DNA of 64,000 nt from Bermanella sp034112345 (GCA_034112345.1 JAWUVN010000065.1:28809-92808), one strand, 5' to 3'. Shown: positions 32,947 through 42,509, counted from the first letter of the stretch. The notes: generated from the sequence alone by a model not told the origin. Program-made: numbers and translations.

Positions 32947-35352
32947 ATGAGTTTTACTAATAAAGAGTCCCTGTTAGATCTAAAAAATGTGAAAGGTCAT
33001 ATTCTTGGTTTTCCGCGAATTGGGGCACACCGAGAATTGAAGTGGGCTTTAGAGGATTACTGGTCTAAAAAGATTACCCAGGGTCAGTTGATTCAAGAGG
33101 CTAATAATTTAAAGCAAAAAAATTGGCTGACTCAAATCGAAGCTGGATTAGATTTTGTAACGGTGGGAGATTTTGCTTTTTACGATCATGTATTGAATAT
33201 GTCTTCGTATTTGGGAGTGGTACCTAAGCGCTTCCAGCACAAGCAGGGCGCTCCGGTGGATTTAGATACATATTTTAGAATCGCACGGGGCCGGTCAGTA
33301 AAGGGAGAAGATGCCCCAGCTTCAGATATGACTAAGTGGTTTGACACAAATTACCATTACATCGTGCCTGAGTTCAGCACTAACCAGTCTTTTAATGTAA
33401 ATGGCGCCAGCTTGATACAAGACATTAAGCGGGCTCAGGAGCTAGCCACAGGTAAGCAGGGGCTGGGTGTTAAACCCGTAATCATTGGGCCATTAAGTTA
33501 TTTATGGCTAGGAAAGGCCGTAGAGGCTGAAGAGGGAAGTAATAAAGCGGTCACTCTGGATAAGCTTGATTTGTTACCCGATTTACTGAATGCCTACAGC
33601 GAATTGCTTAATGATATGGCACAACAAGGAGTGGATTGGATTCAAATTGATGAGCCAATTCTCTCATTGGATTTATCAATTGAATGGAAAAGCGCGTTTG
33701 AGCGAGCCTATTTTCAAATTACTAAGACTTCTTCAAAAATATTATTAGCCAGCTATTTTGGCCCACTGAATGAAAACCTAGCTCTTGCTTGTTCGCTGCC
33801 AGTTGCGGGCATTCATTTAGATGGTGTAGCAGGGCACAGTGATCTTGCTAATGTACTTGATAAGCTACCAACCTATAAAGTGTTGTCGTTGGGAATAGTA
33901 AATGGACGTAATATTTGGCGTAATGATTTATCTAAAAGTTTAACGTTATTGCAGCCATTTTGTGATGCCTTGGGTGATCGACTTTGGGTGGCCAGCAGTT
34001 GTTCATTGCTGCACAGTCCTGTTGATTTAGGCAGCGAAGCAAAGTTAACAGATGACTTGAAACCTGCTTTATCTTTTGCGGTTCAAAAAATATCAGAGGT
34101 GGCCACACTGGCATCGGCATTAAATGGAAAGGATGTGTCTGAGAAAATAACAGACGCAAATCATGCGATACAGACCCGAGCACAATCAACAACGGTTCAT
34201 AATGAGCAAGTACGTGACAAGGTTGATGGCGTTACTGATGGCTTGTTAAATCGCCATAGTCCATATATTCAAAGAAGTTTGGCGCAAAGAGCCGCTCTTA
34301 ATTTACCCTTGTATCCAACTACAACGATTGGGTCGTTTCCGCAAACAAAAGAAATAAGATCGGCTCGCCGATTATATAAAAAAGGTGAGTTGCCTAAAAT
34401 TGCATACGACAGCGCGATGGAATACTCCATTCGTCAAGCCATTAGTGAGCAAGAGCTTATTGGGCTAGACGTTTTGGTTCACGGTGAGGCTGAGCGTAAT
34501 GACATGGTTGAATATTTTGGTGAACAGTTAAACGGATACGCTTTTACAGAATATGGCTGGGTTCAGAGTTATGGTTCTCGCTGCGTTAAGCCACCTATTA
34601 TTGCAGGGGATGTAAGTAGACCAGCCCCAATGACCATTAACTGGATTCAATACGCACAATCCCTCACCAAAAAACCGGTTAAAGGCATGTTAACTGGCCC
34701 GATAACCATGTTGTGTTGGTCGTTTGCAAGAGAAGATATTTCCTTAAAAGAACAGGCTTATCAAATTGGTTTGGCGCTTAGAGAAGAGGTTGCCGATCTA
34801 GAGAATGCAGGTATCACTGTGATTCAAATGGACGAGCCAGCGTTAAGAGAAGGCTTGCCATTAAGGCGCGCCGATTGGAGTGAGTATTTAAAATGGGCTG
34901 TAGATGCGTTTAGGTTGTCGGTAGCAGTGGTGCAAGATACTACTCAAATTCACACTCACATGTGTTACAGCGAGTTCAATGACATTATTTCATCTATCGC
35001 CGATCTTGATGCTGATGTGATTACCATTGAAACCAGTCGCTCTAATATGGAATTATTAAACGCGTTTGAAGCATTCGAATACCCAAATGAAATTGGACCG
35101 GGTGTGTATGATATTCACTCACCAATCGTACCAAACCAAGAATGGATGCAAGCGTTGATAGAAAAAGCGGCTCAGCGCATTCCAGCTGAACGACTTTGGG
35201 TTAATCCAGATTGCGGCTTAAAAACCCGGGGTTGGCCAGAAACCCGTGAAGCCTTAACCTTAATGGTGAGTGCCGCGACTACTTTAAGAGCGCAGGCGGT
35301 TGCAGGTTCGAATAAGCAAGTGAAAGAGCATGCATCGGTGGAGCCTGCTTAG
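32947..35352 (+). CDS. metE: Cobalamin-independent methionine synthase
   Basis: Transfers a methyl group from methyltetrahydrofolate polyglutamate to homocysteine. The 801-residue protein has the N-terminal folate domain (HILGFPRIGAHRELKWALE near 20-37) and the zinc site His671, Cys673 and Cys756 (E. coli numbering 641, 643, 726, so a uniform offset of 30). The second-half motif QMDEPALREG is intact. ATG 32947, preceded by an AGGAT site, is preferred over the ATG at 32929, which adds six residues unlike the family. It is divergent from metR and ends in a good terminator. Confidence 0.95.
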   Translation: MSFTNKESLLDLKNVKGHILGFPRIGAHRELKWALEDYWSKKITQGQLIQEANNLKQKNWLTQIEAGLDFVTVGDFAFYDHVLNMSSYLGVVPKRFQHKQGAPVDLDTYFRIARGRSVKGEDAPASDMTKWFDTNYHYIVPEFSTNQSFNVNGASLIQDIKRAQELATGKQGLGVKPVIIGPLSYLWLGKAVEAEEGSNKAVTLDKLDLLPDLLNAYSELLNDMAQQGVDWIQIDEPILSLDLSIEWKSAFERAYFQITKTSSKILLASYFGPLNENLALACSLPVAGIHLDGVAGHSDLANVLDKLPTYKVLSLGIVNGRNIWRNDLSKSLTLLQPFCDALGDRLWVASSCSLLHSPVDLGSEAKLTDDLKPALSFAVQKISEVATLASALNGKDVSEKITDANHAIQTRAQSTTVHNEQVRDKVDGVTDGLLNRHSPYIQRSLAQRAALNLPLYPTTTIGSFPQTKEIRSARRLYKKGELPKIAYDSAMEYSIRQAISEQELIGLDVLVHGEAERNDMVEYFGEQLNGYAFTEYGWVQSYGSRCVKPPIIAGDVSRPAPMTINWIQYAQSLTKKPVKGMLTGPITMLCWSFAREDISLKEQAYQIGLALREEVADLENAGITVIQMDEPALREGLPLRRADWSEYLKWAVDAFRLSVAVVQDTTQIHTHMCYSEFNDIISSIADLDADVITIETSRSNMELLNAFEAFEYPNEIGPGVYDIHSPIVPNQEWMQALIEKAAQRIPAERLWVNPDCGLKTRGWPETREALTLMVSAATTLRAQAVAGSNKQVKEHASVEPA

Positions 35353-35392
35353 GGTGAAATCATGCGTTCAAGTTAGATGTGTCGAATGAAAT

Positions 35393-35433
35393 AGGTGGCA
35401 GTCCAATCAGTACATGATTGGCTGTCGCCTTTT
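35393..35433 (+). terminator. Intrinsic terminator after metE
   Basis: Paired arms at 35393-35409 and 35415-35430 include CCAATCA with TGATTGG and CAG with CTG, closed by AGG...CCT and followed by TTTT. It starts 41 bases after the metE stop and is a convincing rho-independent terminator. Confidence 0.85.
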
Positions 35434-35573
35434 ACATGCAGCATAACCCAAATTAATACGTGTTTAAGCCACAAACACCCATTTCTCTAAATAGATAAAG
35501 CAGCTTAGCGCACGTGGTGTATAAGGTGAAAGCTGAGTACAATGAGTTCTTTATATAGATTTACGCGGTAATC

Positions 35574-37424
35574 ATGTTTTCGTTTTTTGAACGCTTAATT
35601 AGTCCTTTCCCAGATACTGAACCTACTCAGCCTCCTAATACGCTTTTAGCGTTTTGCCGACATTATACAACGGGTATGTTTTGGCCATTATTTTGGATGG
35701 CCATATTAACATCAGCCTTGGCTATTTTTGAGGTTTACCTATTTGGGTTTATGGGACAGTTAGTAGATTGGTTAATTGATAAGGACCCTGAAACCCTGTT
35801 TCAAGAGCAAGGATCAACCCTGATTTTTATCGCTTTTATGTTATTGATTGGCATGCCGATTTTAGTGCTCATTCATGCGTTGGTGATTCATCAAATATTA
35901 ATGGGTAACTTTCCCATGAGCATTCGTTGGATGTCGCATCGGTATTTAATGAAGCAAAGTTTAGAATTCTATCAAAATGAATTCTCAGGTCGTATTGCCA
36001 CCAAGGTGATGCAAACATCTTTAGCAATTCGTGAAAGTGTTATGAAGTTGCTGAATGTCATGGTGTACATTTTAGTGTACTTCTCAAGTATGTTGGTTGT
36101 GATTGGTAATGCAGATATTCGATTGATTTTTCCAGTGGTCGTATGGCTGATATTTTATGTGGCGGTTCAGGCATTTTTTGTTCCTCGCCTAAAGAAAATT
36201 TCATCCGAACAAGCTCATGCACGCAGTGATATGACAGGTCGTATCGTAGATACCTATACCAATATCAGTACTGTAAAATTGTTTAGCCACAGCGCCCGTG
36301 AAAACGATTATGCAAAAGAAGCCATGAATGGTTTCTTAGTCACTGTATATCAACAAATGCGTTTGGCGGTGGGCTTAAATGTCAGTGTACACATTCTGAA
36401 TTACTTCTTGGTTTTGGCTATTGGTGGTTTAGGCTTATACCTTTGGGTTGATAGCGTTATCACAGCAGGTGCCATTGCAGTTGCTATCAGCTTGTCGTTA
36501 AGAATAAGTGGCATGGCTGAATGGGTTATGTGGGAAGTGAGTAGCTTGTTTGAAAATATAGGCACAGTAACAGATGGCATGGCAACATTTTCTAAGCCAT
36601 TAGAAGTTCAAGATATTCAACAGGCTAAGCCGATAGAAGTGAATGATGGCAATATTTTGCTGGATAATGTGACCTTTAAATACGATGAAAAGAAAGATGA
36701 TAATATTGAAAAGAAAACTGTATTTGATCAGTTGAATTTAAATATTAAAGCCGGTGAAAAAATTGGTCTTGTTGGGCGAAGTGGGGCGGGTAAATCCACA
36801 CTGGTTAATTTGTTGTTGCGGTTCTATGACATAGAAAGTGGAACCATTAAAATTGATGGGCAAGACATTAGTCAGGTACAGCAAGAAACCTTACGTGCAC
36901 AAATTGGCATGGTGACACAAGATACCTCACTGCTGCATCGCAGTGTGCGAGAGAACATATTATATGGTCACCCTGATGCCAGCGAAGAAGCATTAATCGC
37001 TGCTACTAAAAAAGCAGAGGCGTATGACTTTATTCAAGACTTATCGGATATGGAGGGTAATACTGGATTTGATGCGCAAGTCGGAGAACGTGGAGTTAAG
37101 TTATCTGGTGGCCAGCGTCAGCGTATTGCAATCGCAAGGGTGTTGCTTAAAAATGCACCAATATTAATACTTGATGAGGCTACATCGGCATTAGACAGTG
37201 AAGTAGAGGCTGCTATTCAACGAAGCTTAACCACGTTAATGGAAGGAAAACCGGTGATAGCCATAGCGCATCGTTTATCAACGATTGCGGCCATGGATCG
37301 TTTAATTGTTTTAGATGACGGTGCCATTATTGAGCAGGGTTCTCATGCTGAATTAGTGCAGTCGGGCGGTGTATACAGCCAGCTTTGGGCGCATCAAACC
37401 GGTGGGTTTATTGGTGAAGTTTAA
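35574..37424 (+). CDS. ABC exporter, fused membrane and ATPase domains
   Basis: A 616-residue half-transporter of type IV architecture. Six membrane helices occupy about residues 35-330, and the ATPase has Walker A GRSGAGKS at 401-408, LSGGQ at 510-514 and LILDEATSALDS as Walker B near 534-545. The order is membrane domain then ATPase, as in MsbA-like lipid or drug exporters; it should dimerise. The substrate is not evident. It is a single gene, downstream of the metE terminator and followed by a long palindrome. Confidence 0.9.
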   Translation: MFSFFERLISPFPDTEPTQPPNTLLAFCRHYTTGMFWPLFWMAILTSALAIFEVYLFGFMGQLVDWLIDKDPETLFQEQGSTLIFIAFMLLIGMPILVLIHALVIHQILMGNFPMSIRWMSHRYLMKQSLEFYQNEFSGRIATKVMQTSLAIRESVMKLLNVMVYILVYFSSMLVVIGNADIRLIFPVVVWLIFYVAVQAFFVPRLKKISSEQAHARSDMTGRIVDTYTNISTVKLFSHSARENDYAKEAMNGFLVTVYQQMRLAVGLNVSVHILNYFLVLAIGGLGLYLWVDSVITAGAIAVAISLSLRISGMAEWVMWEVSSLFENIGTVTDGMATFSKPLEVQDIQQAKPIEVNDGNILLDNVTFKYDEKKDDNIEKKTVFDQLNLNIKAGEKIGLVGRSGAGKSTLVNLLLRFYDIESGTIKIDGQDISQVQQETLRAQIGMVTQDTSLLHRSVRENILYGHPDASEEALIAATKKAEAYDFIQDLSDMEGNTGFDAQVGERGVKLSGGQRQRIAIARVLLKNAPILILDEATSALDSEVEAAIQRSLTTLMEGKPVIAIAHRLSTIAAMDRLIVLDDGAIIEQGSHAELVQSGGVYSQLWAHQTGGFIGEV

Positions 37425-37468
37425 AGGCAGTTTCAATCAGAGTTTCTATTCTTTAGAAGGCTAAAAGT

Positions 37469-37497
37469 CTGTGTGTGATATTTAATATTACACACAG
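37469..37497 (+). terminator. 29-base near-perfect palindrome after the ABC exporter
   Basis: CTGTGTGTGATATT at 37469-37482 and AATATTACACACAG at 37484-37497 are complementary at all but one position (G opposite T, a wobble pair in RNA), separated by one base. It lies 45 bases after the stop. It is likely a transcript-end hairpin, although the T-run is missing. Confidence 0.6.
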
Positions 37498-37507
37498 GTA
37501 TATTTAT

Positions 37508-37516
37508 TGTTATAAT
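37508..37516 (+). promoter_or_regulatory. Extended -10 promoter for the FMN riboswitch transcript
   Basis: TGTTATAAT at 37508-37516 is an extended -10 (TG, one base, perfect TATAAT). Transcription would start around 37523, about 15 bases before the first riboswitch helix. No good -35 is seen, which an extended -10 tolerates. Confidence 0.6.
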
Positions 37517-37538
37517 CTTGACTGCTTATTTTATAAGC

Positions 37539-37708
37539 ATTCTCAGGGCGGGGTGTAATTCCCCACCGGCGGTAATCAAAATTTTATTTTGTAGCCCGCG
37601 GGCGCTTTTATTAATACCAATATTTCACTAATGATTTATGGTATTAATAGAAGGACAGCAGATTCGGTTAGATTCCGAAGCCGACAGTTACAGTCTGGTT
37701 ATGAGAAT
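37539..37708 (+). ncRNA. FMN riboswitch (RFN element)
   Basis: Conserved RFN blocks are all present: AGGGCGGGGTG and CCCCACCGGCGGTAAT, then AGCCCGCGGGC, GCAGATTCGGTTAGATTCCG and GCCGACAGTTACAGTCTGG. The closing helix P1 is ATTCTCA at 37539-37545 with TGAGAAT at 37702-37708. The variable P3 arm is long, with TTAATACCA pairing to TGGTATTAA around 37611-37650. FMN binding should reduce expression of the lumazine synthase gene downstream. The fold is read by eye, but the conserved sequence blocks make the call firm. Confidence 0.96.
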
Positions 37709-37728
37709 AAAATTTGATCACCTTCTTT

Positions 37729-37751
37729 ATTTTCATATTAACTATGAAAAT
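37729..37751 (+). promoter_or_regulatory. Hairpin in the riboswitch expression platform
   Basis: ATTTTCATA at 37729-37737 pairs with TATGAAAAT at 37743-37751 across five bases, 20 bases after the aptamer. Another in-frame ATG (37754) follows at once. It could form part of the on/off switch, but no T-run follows, so control may be at translation rather than termination. Confidence 0.5.
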
Positions 37752-37816
37752 ACATGTTTGTATTCATATTTATGCCCTGGTCCTTTTATTTAGCCAGTTA
37801 CTGGAATAATAAGACC

Positions 37817-38290
37817 ATGAACCAAAATACCTTTTGTACCGCAAATGCAGTCGTTAAACGAGATCGTATTGCATTTGTTCAAGCTTGTTGGCACCGAGAT
37901 ATTGTTGACCAGCTTCGAGACTCCTTCTTAAAGCAATTTAACGTATTAAGCGACCGACAGGTTGATACTTTTGAATTGCCTGGCGCGTTTGAAATCCCTC
38001 TATTTGTTAAAAACTTAGCCATGTCTGGTAAATATGCAGCCATCGTGGTTGGAGGCTTAGTTGTTGATGGTGGAATTTATCGCCATGAATTTGTAGCGAC
38101 AGCTGTGATTGATGGGATTATGAATATACAGCTAGAAACAGGAACACCTATTTTCTCAGCTATTTTAACACCACATGACTTTATAAGTGATGGTCAGCCT
38201 GAGTTCTTTAAAGAGCACTTTTTAATTAAAGGGGTTGAGACCGCAAATGCGTGTGCTGAAACTTTAAATGCTTTAGATAAAATAAGTTAG
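37817..38290 (+). CDS. ribH2: 6,7-dimethyl-8-ribityllumazine synthase, type II (RibH2-like)
   Basis: Condenses the ribitylamino-pyrimidine with dihydroxybutanone phosphate, the penultimate riboflavin step. The 157-residue protein has RIAFVQACWHRDIVD near 17-31, FELPGAFEIP near 52-61, GGIYRHEFVATAVIDG near 85-100 with catalytic His90, and LTPHDF near 117. WHxDIVD and the DGGIYRH motif mark type II (Brucella RibH2-like, decameric) enzymes rather than type I. ATG 37817 fits the family start; an upstream in-frame ATG at 37754 would add 21 hydrophobic residues. No other rib gene is adjacent, so this appears to be a stand-alone, riboswitch-controlled copy. Confidence 0.92.
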   Translation: MNQNTFCTANAVVKRDRIAFVQACWHRDIVDQLRDSFLKQFNVLSDRQVDTFELPGAFEIPLFVKNLAMSGKYAAIVVGGLVVDGGIYRHEFVATAVIDGIMNIQLETGTPIFSAILTPHDFISDGQPEFFKEHFLIKGVETANACAETLNALDKIS

Positions 38291-38302
38291 AAACAATATA
38301 CA

Positions 38303-38334
38303 CCAGGCTAATATAAGGAATTATATTAGCCTGG
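38303..38334 (+). terminator. 14-bp perfect hairpin with GGAA loop after ribH2
   Basis: CCAGGCTAATATAA at 38303-38316 pairs perfectly with 38321-38334 around GGAA, a GNRA tetraloop. It starts 12 bases after the stop. There is no T-run, so it could be a 3' stability element or a terminator with poor U-tail. Confidence 0.6.
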
Positions 38335-38425
38335 CATTCCATCTGAAATATTCCGTTATATCATTCAATGAGTATGTCTTGTGCGTGATAGGCTAAACGA
38401 GAACACCAAGAATTATTAATGTAAT

Positions 38426-40384
38426 TTATGAGGTAAGTTGATTCAATTTGCTTAAAACCTCTTGGTACCTCAGGTGCTCACAACTTGCAAATCCTGCCAA
38501 CTTCCTCAGATTGGTACGAGCAAATACGGGTACCGAAATTCCTGTAAAAAATCGCGTGACCAACGCTAGAGAAATATCACTTTCTTTCAACCCTTTCTTA
38601 TCCATTAAATCGGCTTTCATTGACTTCATATTTTGGATTAGAAACTGGTCATCAGGCCATACTGGTGTATTTGAATATTCTAATTTAGCCACTTGGTTGC
38701 GACATACCGAGCAATGCCCACATTTTTCGGGAGCCGCTTGATCATCAAAGTATCGTGATAAGTTCCAGCTTAAGCAGGTATTGAGTTCGAAAAAACGCAC
38801 TAGAGCGGCTATTCGCTTAACCTCACTGACTTCTTTCTCAGAAAAATAATTAAATATGTTTTTCGGTAAATCAACTGGAACTAGGCTAGAGGGGGATATG
38901 ACATTTGAGTTTACTTGATAAACCTCTGTCATGCCTTTGGTTTCTAATTCAATTAGATTTCTTTCATTCAAGTATTCAAGTGCTGATATGACTCGGCTGC
39001 GATCACTGCCATAAGCTTGATACAAGCTATCAAAGTTCAGGGTGCCCCATACTTTTTTAAATTGAGTGTGTTCAAATATTTGATTTAAAAATATCTGCCG
39101 ATCGGCATTGAAGTTACTGAGTATGGCATGCTTGTCTGCTAGCAGTTTAATTTTAAACTCGGCAAAGTAGCTGTACATTGGTTTGATGGCTTGCATCATT
39201 TCTAATTGAACTAATAAAGTTTTTAGCGCGAGTTGCCTAATATTACTGCCATTACTTAATGGAATGATCTGAGTTTCCCATTGGCCATTTTGCATTTCAG
39301 TTTGGATGTTGTTGATCACAGCTTGAATGCCGTTTAGTTCAGGTGTATCGCCATATACAAAATTTTCTACGGTATTAATACCATCTAGATTGGCGAGCAC
39401 AAAGCAGTTGGATGGCTGGCCATCACGACCTGCGCGGCCAATTTCTTGGCTGTAATTTTCAATAGATTTGGGTAGATCGTAATGAATGACATAACGAATG
39501 TCTGATTTATCAATGCCCATGCCAAACGCAATGGTGGCTACCACAACATCGTATTGGCCAGCCATGAAGGCACTTTGTATGTGCTTGCGCTTATCGCTAT
39601 CAAATCCGGCATGGTAGGCCGCGGCTTTTAAACCAGATTGTGACAAGTAGTTAGCAATGGATTCAGCTGTGTGTTGCAGGGTCACATAAACAATGCCTGT
39701 GCCATTCTGCTGTTTAATTAACTGATTGAGTAATACATCTTTTTGTTGGGCAGTGACAGGGACAATATTCAAATCTAAATTTGCACGATAAAACCCGGTT
39801 TGCACCACATGCTGATCTGTAATATCAAACTTGCTGCACATATCCCGCTTTACTTTTTTAGTGGCGGTGGCGGTTAATAGTAAAACCAATGGTATTTTCA
39901 ATTCTTGTTGGTATTGAGGGATCTTCAAATAGTCGGGGCGGAAATTGTGTCCCCATTCTGAAATACAGTGAGCTTCATCAACCACTAGCATGGATATAGA
40001 GACGGAATTGATAAACTGGCGAAAACGCTCATTCTTAAAGCGTTCAACACTGATCATGAGTATTTTAATTTTTCCTGAACGCACATCAGCCATGACTTGT
40101 TGGTTTTCATCAGGCGTTAAGCTTGAATCTATGCTGGCAGCAGCAATACCCTTGGTTTTTAAAAATTCTAATTGATCCCTCATCAGTGCCAGGAGAGGGG
40201 ACACAACAAGGGTTAAGTTAGGCAGGTGAGTAGCCGTTAACTGATAGCAAAGAGATTTACCTGAACCTGTTGGGAATATCGCTAATGAGCTATGGCCACT
40301 TAATAGTTGATTAATGGTCTGCTCTTGCCCCGGTCTAAATTGATCGAAGGAAAAATACTGTTGTAAGCTTGGAACAAGATTCAT
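38426..40384 (-). CDS. RecQ-family ATP-dependent DNA helicase
   Basis: A 652-residue superfamily 2 helicase. Walker A is PTGSGKS at 38-44, the DEAH box at 136-139, followed by CISEWGHNFRPDY (the RecQ aromatic-rich loop). Helicase motif VI appears as QEIGRAGRDGQPS. Four cysteines, 537, 555, 558 and 561, form the zinc-binding part of the RecQ-Ct region. The C-terminus lacks a clear HRDC domain, and spacing differs from E. coli RecQ, so this may be a paralogue rather than RecQ itself. It is a single leftward gene, divergent from the next ABC exporter. Confidence 0.87.
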   Translation of the reverse strand: MNLVPSLQQYFSFDQFRPGQEQTINQLLSGHSSLAIFPTGSGKSLCYQLTATHLPNLTLVVSPLLALMRDQLEFLKTKGIAAASIDSSLTPDENQQVMADVRSGKIKILMISVERFKNERFRQFINSVSISMLVVDEAHCISEWGHNFRPDYLKIPQYQQELKIPLVLLLTATATKKVKRDMCSKFDITDQHVVQTGFYRANLDLNIVPVTAQQKDVLLNQLIKQQNGTGIVYVTLQHTAESIANYLSQSGLKAAAYHAGFDSDKRKHIQSAFMAGQYDVVVATIAFGMGIDKSDIRYVIHYDLPKSIENYSQEIGRAGRDGQPSNCFVLANLDGINTVENFVYGDTPELNGIQAVINNIQTEMQNGQWETQIIPLSNGSNIRQLALKTLLVQLEMMQAIKPMYSYFAEFKIKLLADKHAILSNFNADRQIFLNQIFEHTQFKKVWGTLNFDSLYQAYGSDRSRVISALEYLNERNLIELETKGMTEVYQVNSNVISPSSLVPVDLPKNIFNYFSEKEVSEVKRIAALVRFFELNTCLSWNLSRYFDDQAAPEKCGHCSVCRNQVAKLEYSNTPVWPDDQFLIQNMKSMKADLMDKKGLKESDISLALVTRFFTGISVPVFARTNLRKLAGFASCEHLRYQEVLSKLNQLTS

Positions 40385-40672
40385 AAGGCTTTTTTAAATT
40401 GATTAAGTGTCGGTGAGCAGTGCTTTAAAAGATACGATGATTTAAACACACTAAGAGGTGTGATACATCACCAGAAGGTCTGATTATTAGGCATTTTATT
40501 TGCAGCCTATGTCAGGCGTAATAAGTCTGATTTGACGTGCAGATTATGGATTTGGATTTTTATCTGGCACCGATAGAACGGTTTATTCTAGTGCTTTTGA
40601 ATATTGTCGCTGGCATTTAAATAATTAGCCCATACTATGATGCTACCTGATAAAAATGAATTGAGACATTGA

Positions 40673-42424
40673 ATGCTTACTTGGCTTTGGCAGTTTGTAA
40701 AACCTTATAAAATGCGTCTTACCGTTGCCATAGTGGCCTTGCTATTTACCTCTGGCCTCACGCTGTCTTTGGGTCAGGGCATTCGCTTGATGGTAGATGA
40801 GGGGTTTAGTGCGGGGTCTGAGCAAGGTTTGGCGGATGCCTTGTATATCACGTTAACTATTATTGTATTAACAGCCGTGGGTGCTTATTTTCGGTTTTAT
40901 ATGGTTTCTTGGATTGGTGAGCGGGTTGTCGCGGATATTCGTAAAAAACTCTATCGGCACTTATTGAGTTTACCGCCTAGTTTTTTTGAAGATAATTTAG
41001 CGGGTGAAATACAAAGTCGAGTGACTACCGATACAACATTATTGCAAACAGTTATCGGTTCTTCGTTCTCATTTGCACTGCGTAATAGCCTAACATTTAT
41101 TGGTGGTTTAACGCTGATGTTTATCAGTAACATTAAACTCAGCTTGGTTGTGATTGCGGTTGTCCCAGTTATTGTATTTCCAATTATTTACTTTGGCCGA
41201 AAAGTTAAGCAATTATCTAAACAAAGCCAGGATGAAGTGGCCAGTGTAGGTGCTTGGGCAGGTGAAAGCTTACTTAATATTAAGGTGGTTCAAGCTTTCA
41301 CTCGAGAGAGTTTAGTCGATAAGCAATTTGCAAAAGGGGCCGAAGCGGCTTTTGATGTGGCTTTAAAACGCATTCGCTATCGAGCCTTTTTAATCGCTCT
41401 AGTAATGGTGATGGTTATGGGTGCTGTTATGTCTATGTTATACATCGGTGGCACGGATGTGATTAAAGGTGAGTTGTCGGCAGGGGATTTATCTGCGTTT
41501 GTTTTTTACGCCATTATGGTGGCTGGTTCACTGGCGGCGGTAACGGAGGTATACGGTGAGGTTCAGCGTGCAGCAGGTGCAGCAGAGCGGATCAGAGAGC
41601 TGCTAGCGACAGAAACAGATATTGCATCACCTATTGCTCATTTAGATTCAAATTCTGTTGTTGAGGCGTCAGAGTACGCTGCATTAGTGAAATTTGATCA
41701 GGTGAATTTCAGCTATCCATCGCGACCAAACCAGTTAGCAATTAAAGCACTCTCGTTAGAGGTGAAAGAAGGGCAGCGCATAGCACTGGTTGGCCCAAGC
41801 GGAGCAGGTAAATCTACATTGTTTGATTTACTGTTACGTTTTAGAGATCCTGATAGCGGTCAAATTTTGATTGGTGGTCAAGACGTCACACAAATGAACC
41901 TACATGATTTGCGCAATATGTATGCGTTGGTACCACAGCAACCGGTGTTGTTTAGTGCCAATGTTATTGACAATATTCGCTTTGGTAAGCCTGACGCTAC
42001 CGATCAAGAAGTAGAAGCCGCTGCTAAGGCTGCTTATGCACATGAATTCATTGAGCAATTGCCTGAAGGCTATCATAGCTTTTTAGGTGAGCAAGGCGTG
42101 AAATTATCAGGTGGTCAAAAACAAAGACTGGCCATCGCAAGGGCTATATTAAGAAACCCCAAAATATTGCTGTTAGATGAGGCTACAAGTGCATTGGATG
42201 CGCAAAGTGAGCACCTAGTTCAGCAAGCACTTGATGTACTCATGAAGGATCGTACTACTTTTATTATTGCCCATAGGTTGTCTACCGTAGCGCATGTTGA
42301 TGCAATTGCAGTATTTGACCATGGCCAGTTGGTTGATAAAGGGACTCATAATGAGTTAATGGCCTCATCTGTGTTATACAGTCGATTAGCCAATTTGCAG
42401 TTTAGAGATCATCAAACAGTTTAG
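40673..42424 (+). CDS. ABC exporter, MsbA-related (TIGR02204-like)
   Basis: A 583-residue half-transporter. Six helices fill about residues 10-300. The ATPase has Walker A GPSGAGKS at 374-381, LSGGQ at 478-482 and ILLLDEATSALD near 498-509. The GERVVADIRKKLYRHLLSLPPSFF segment is typical of the MsbA-related ATP-binding/permease family of proteobacteria. The substrate is unknown; lipid or hydrophobic export is the family guess. It shares general build with the 35.6 kb exporter but only family-level similarity is evident. It is a single gene. Confidence 0.9.
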   Translation: MLTWLWQFVKPYKMRLTVAIVALLFTSGLTLSLGQGIRLMVDEGFSAGSEQGLADALYITLTIIVLTAVGAYFRFYMVSWIGERVVADIRKKLYRHLLSLPPSFFEDNLAGEIQSRVTTDTTLLQTVIGSSFSFALRNSLTFIGGLTLMFISNIKLSLVVIAVVPVIVFPIIYFGRKVKQLSKQSQDEVASVGAWAGESLLNIKVVQAFTRESLVDKQFAKGAEAAFDVALKRIRYRAFLIALVMVMVMGAVMSMLYIGGTDVIKGELSAGDLSAFVFYAIMVAGSLAAVTEVYGEVQRAAGAAERIRELLATETDIASPIAHLDSNSVVEASEYAALVKFDQVNFSYPSRPNQLAIKALSLEVKEGQRIALVGPSGAGKSTLFDLLLRFRDPDSGQILIGGQDVTQMNLHDLRNMYALVPQQPVLFSANVIDNIRFGKPDATDQEVEAAAKAAYAHEFIEQLPEGYHSFLGEQGVKLSGGQKQRLAIARAILRNPKILLLDEATSALDAQSEHLVQQALDVLMKDRTTFIIAHRLSTVAHVDAIAVFDHGQLVDKGTHNELMASSVLYSRLANLQFRDHQTV

Positions 42425-42509
42425 CTAAAAGGTGTGGTAGGGAAGTAATTGGGAGTGTAAGAAAGCCTGTTGAAAAAATCCATTACGTGAAACACCGGAT
42501 CATAAAAAG

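Noticed and set aside
38448..38741. A rightward 97-residue frame inside the helicase gene
   Set aside because: It is the antisense of the conserved RecQ-family C-terminus and has no independent support.
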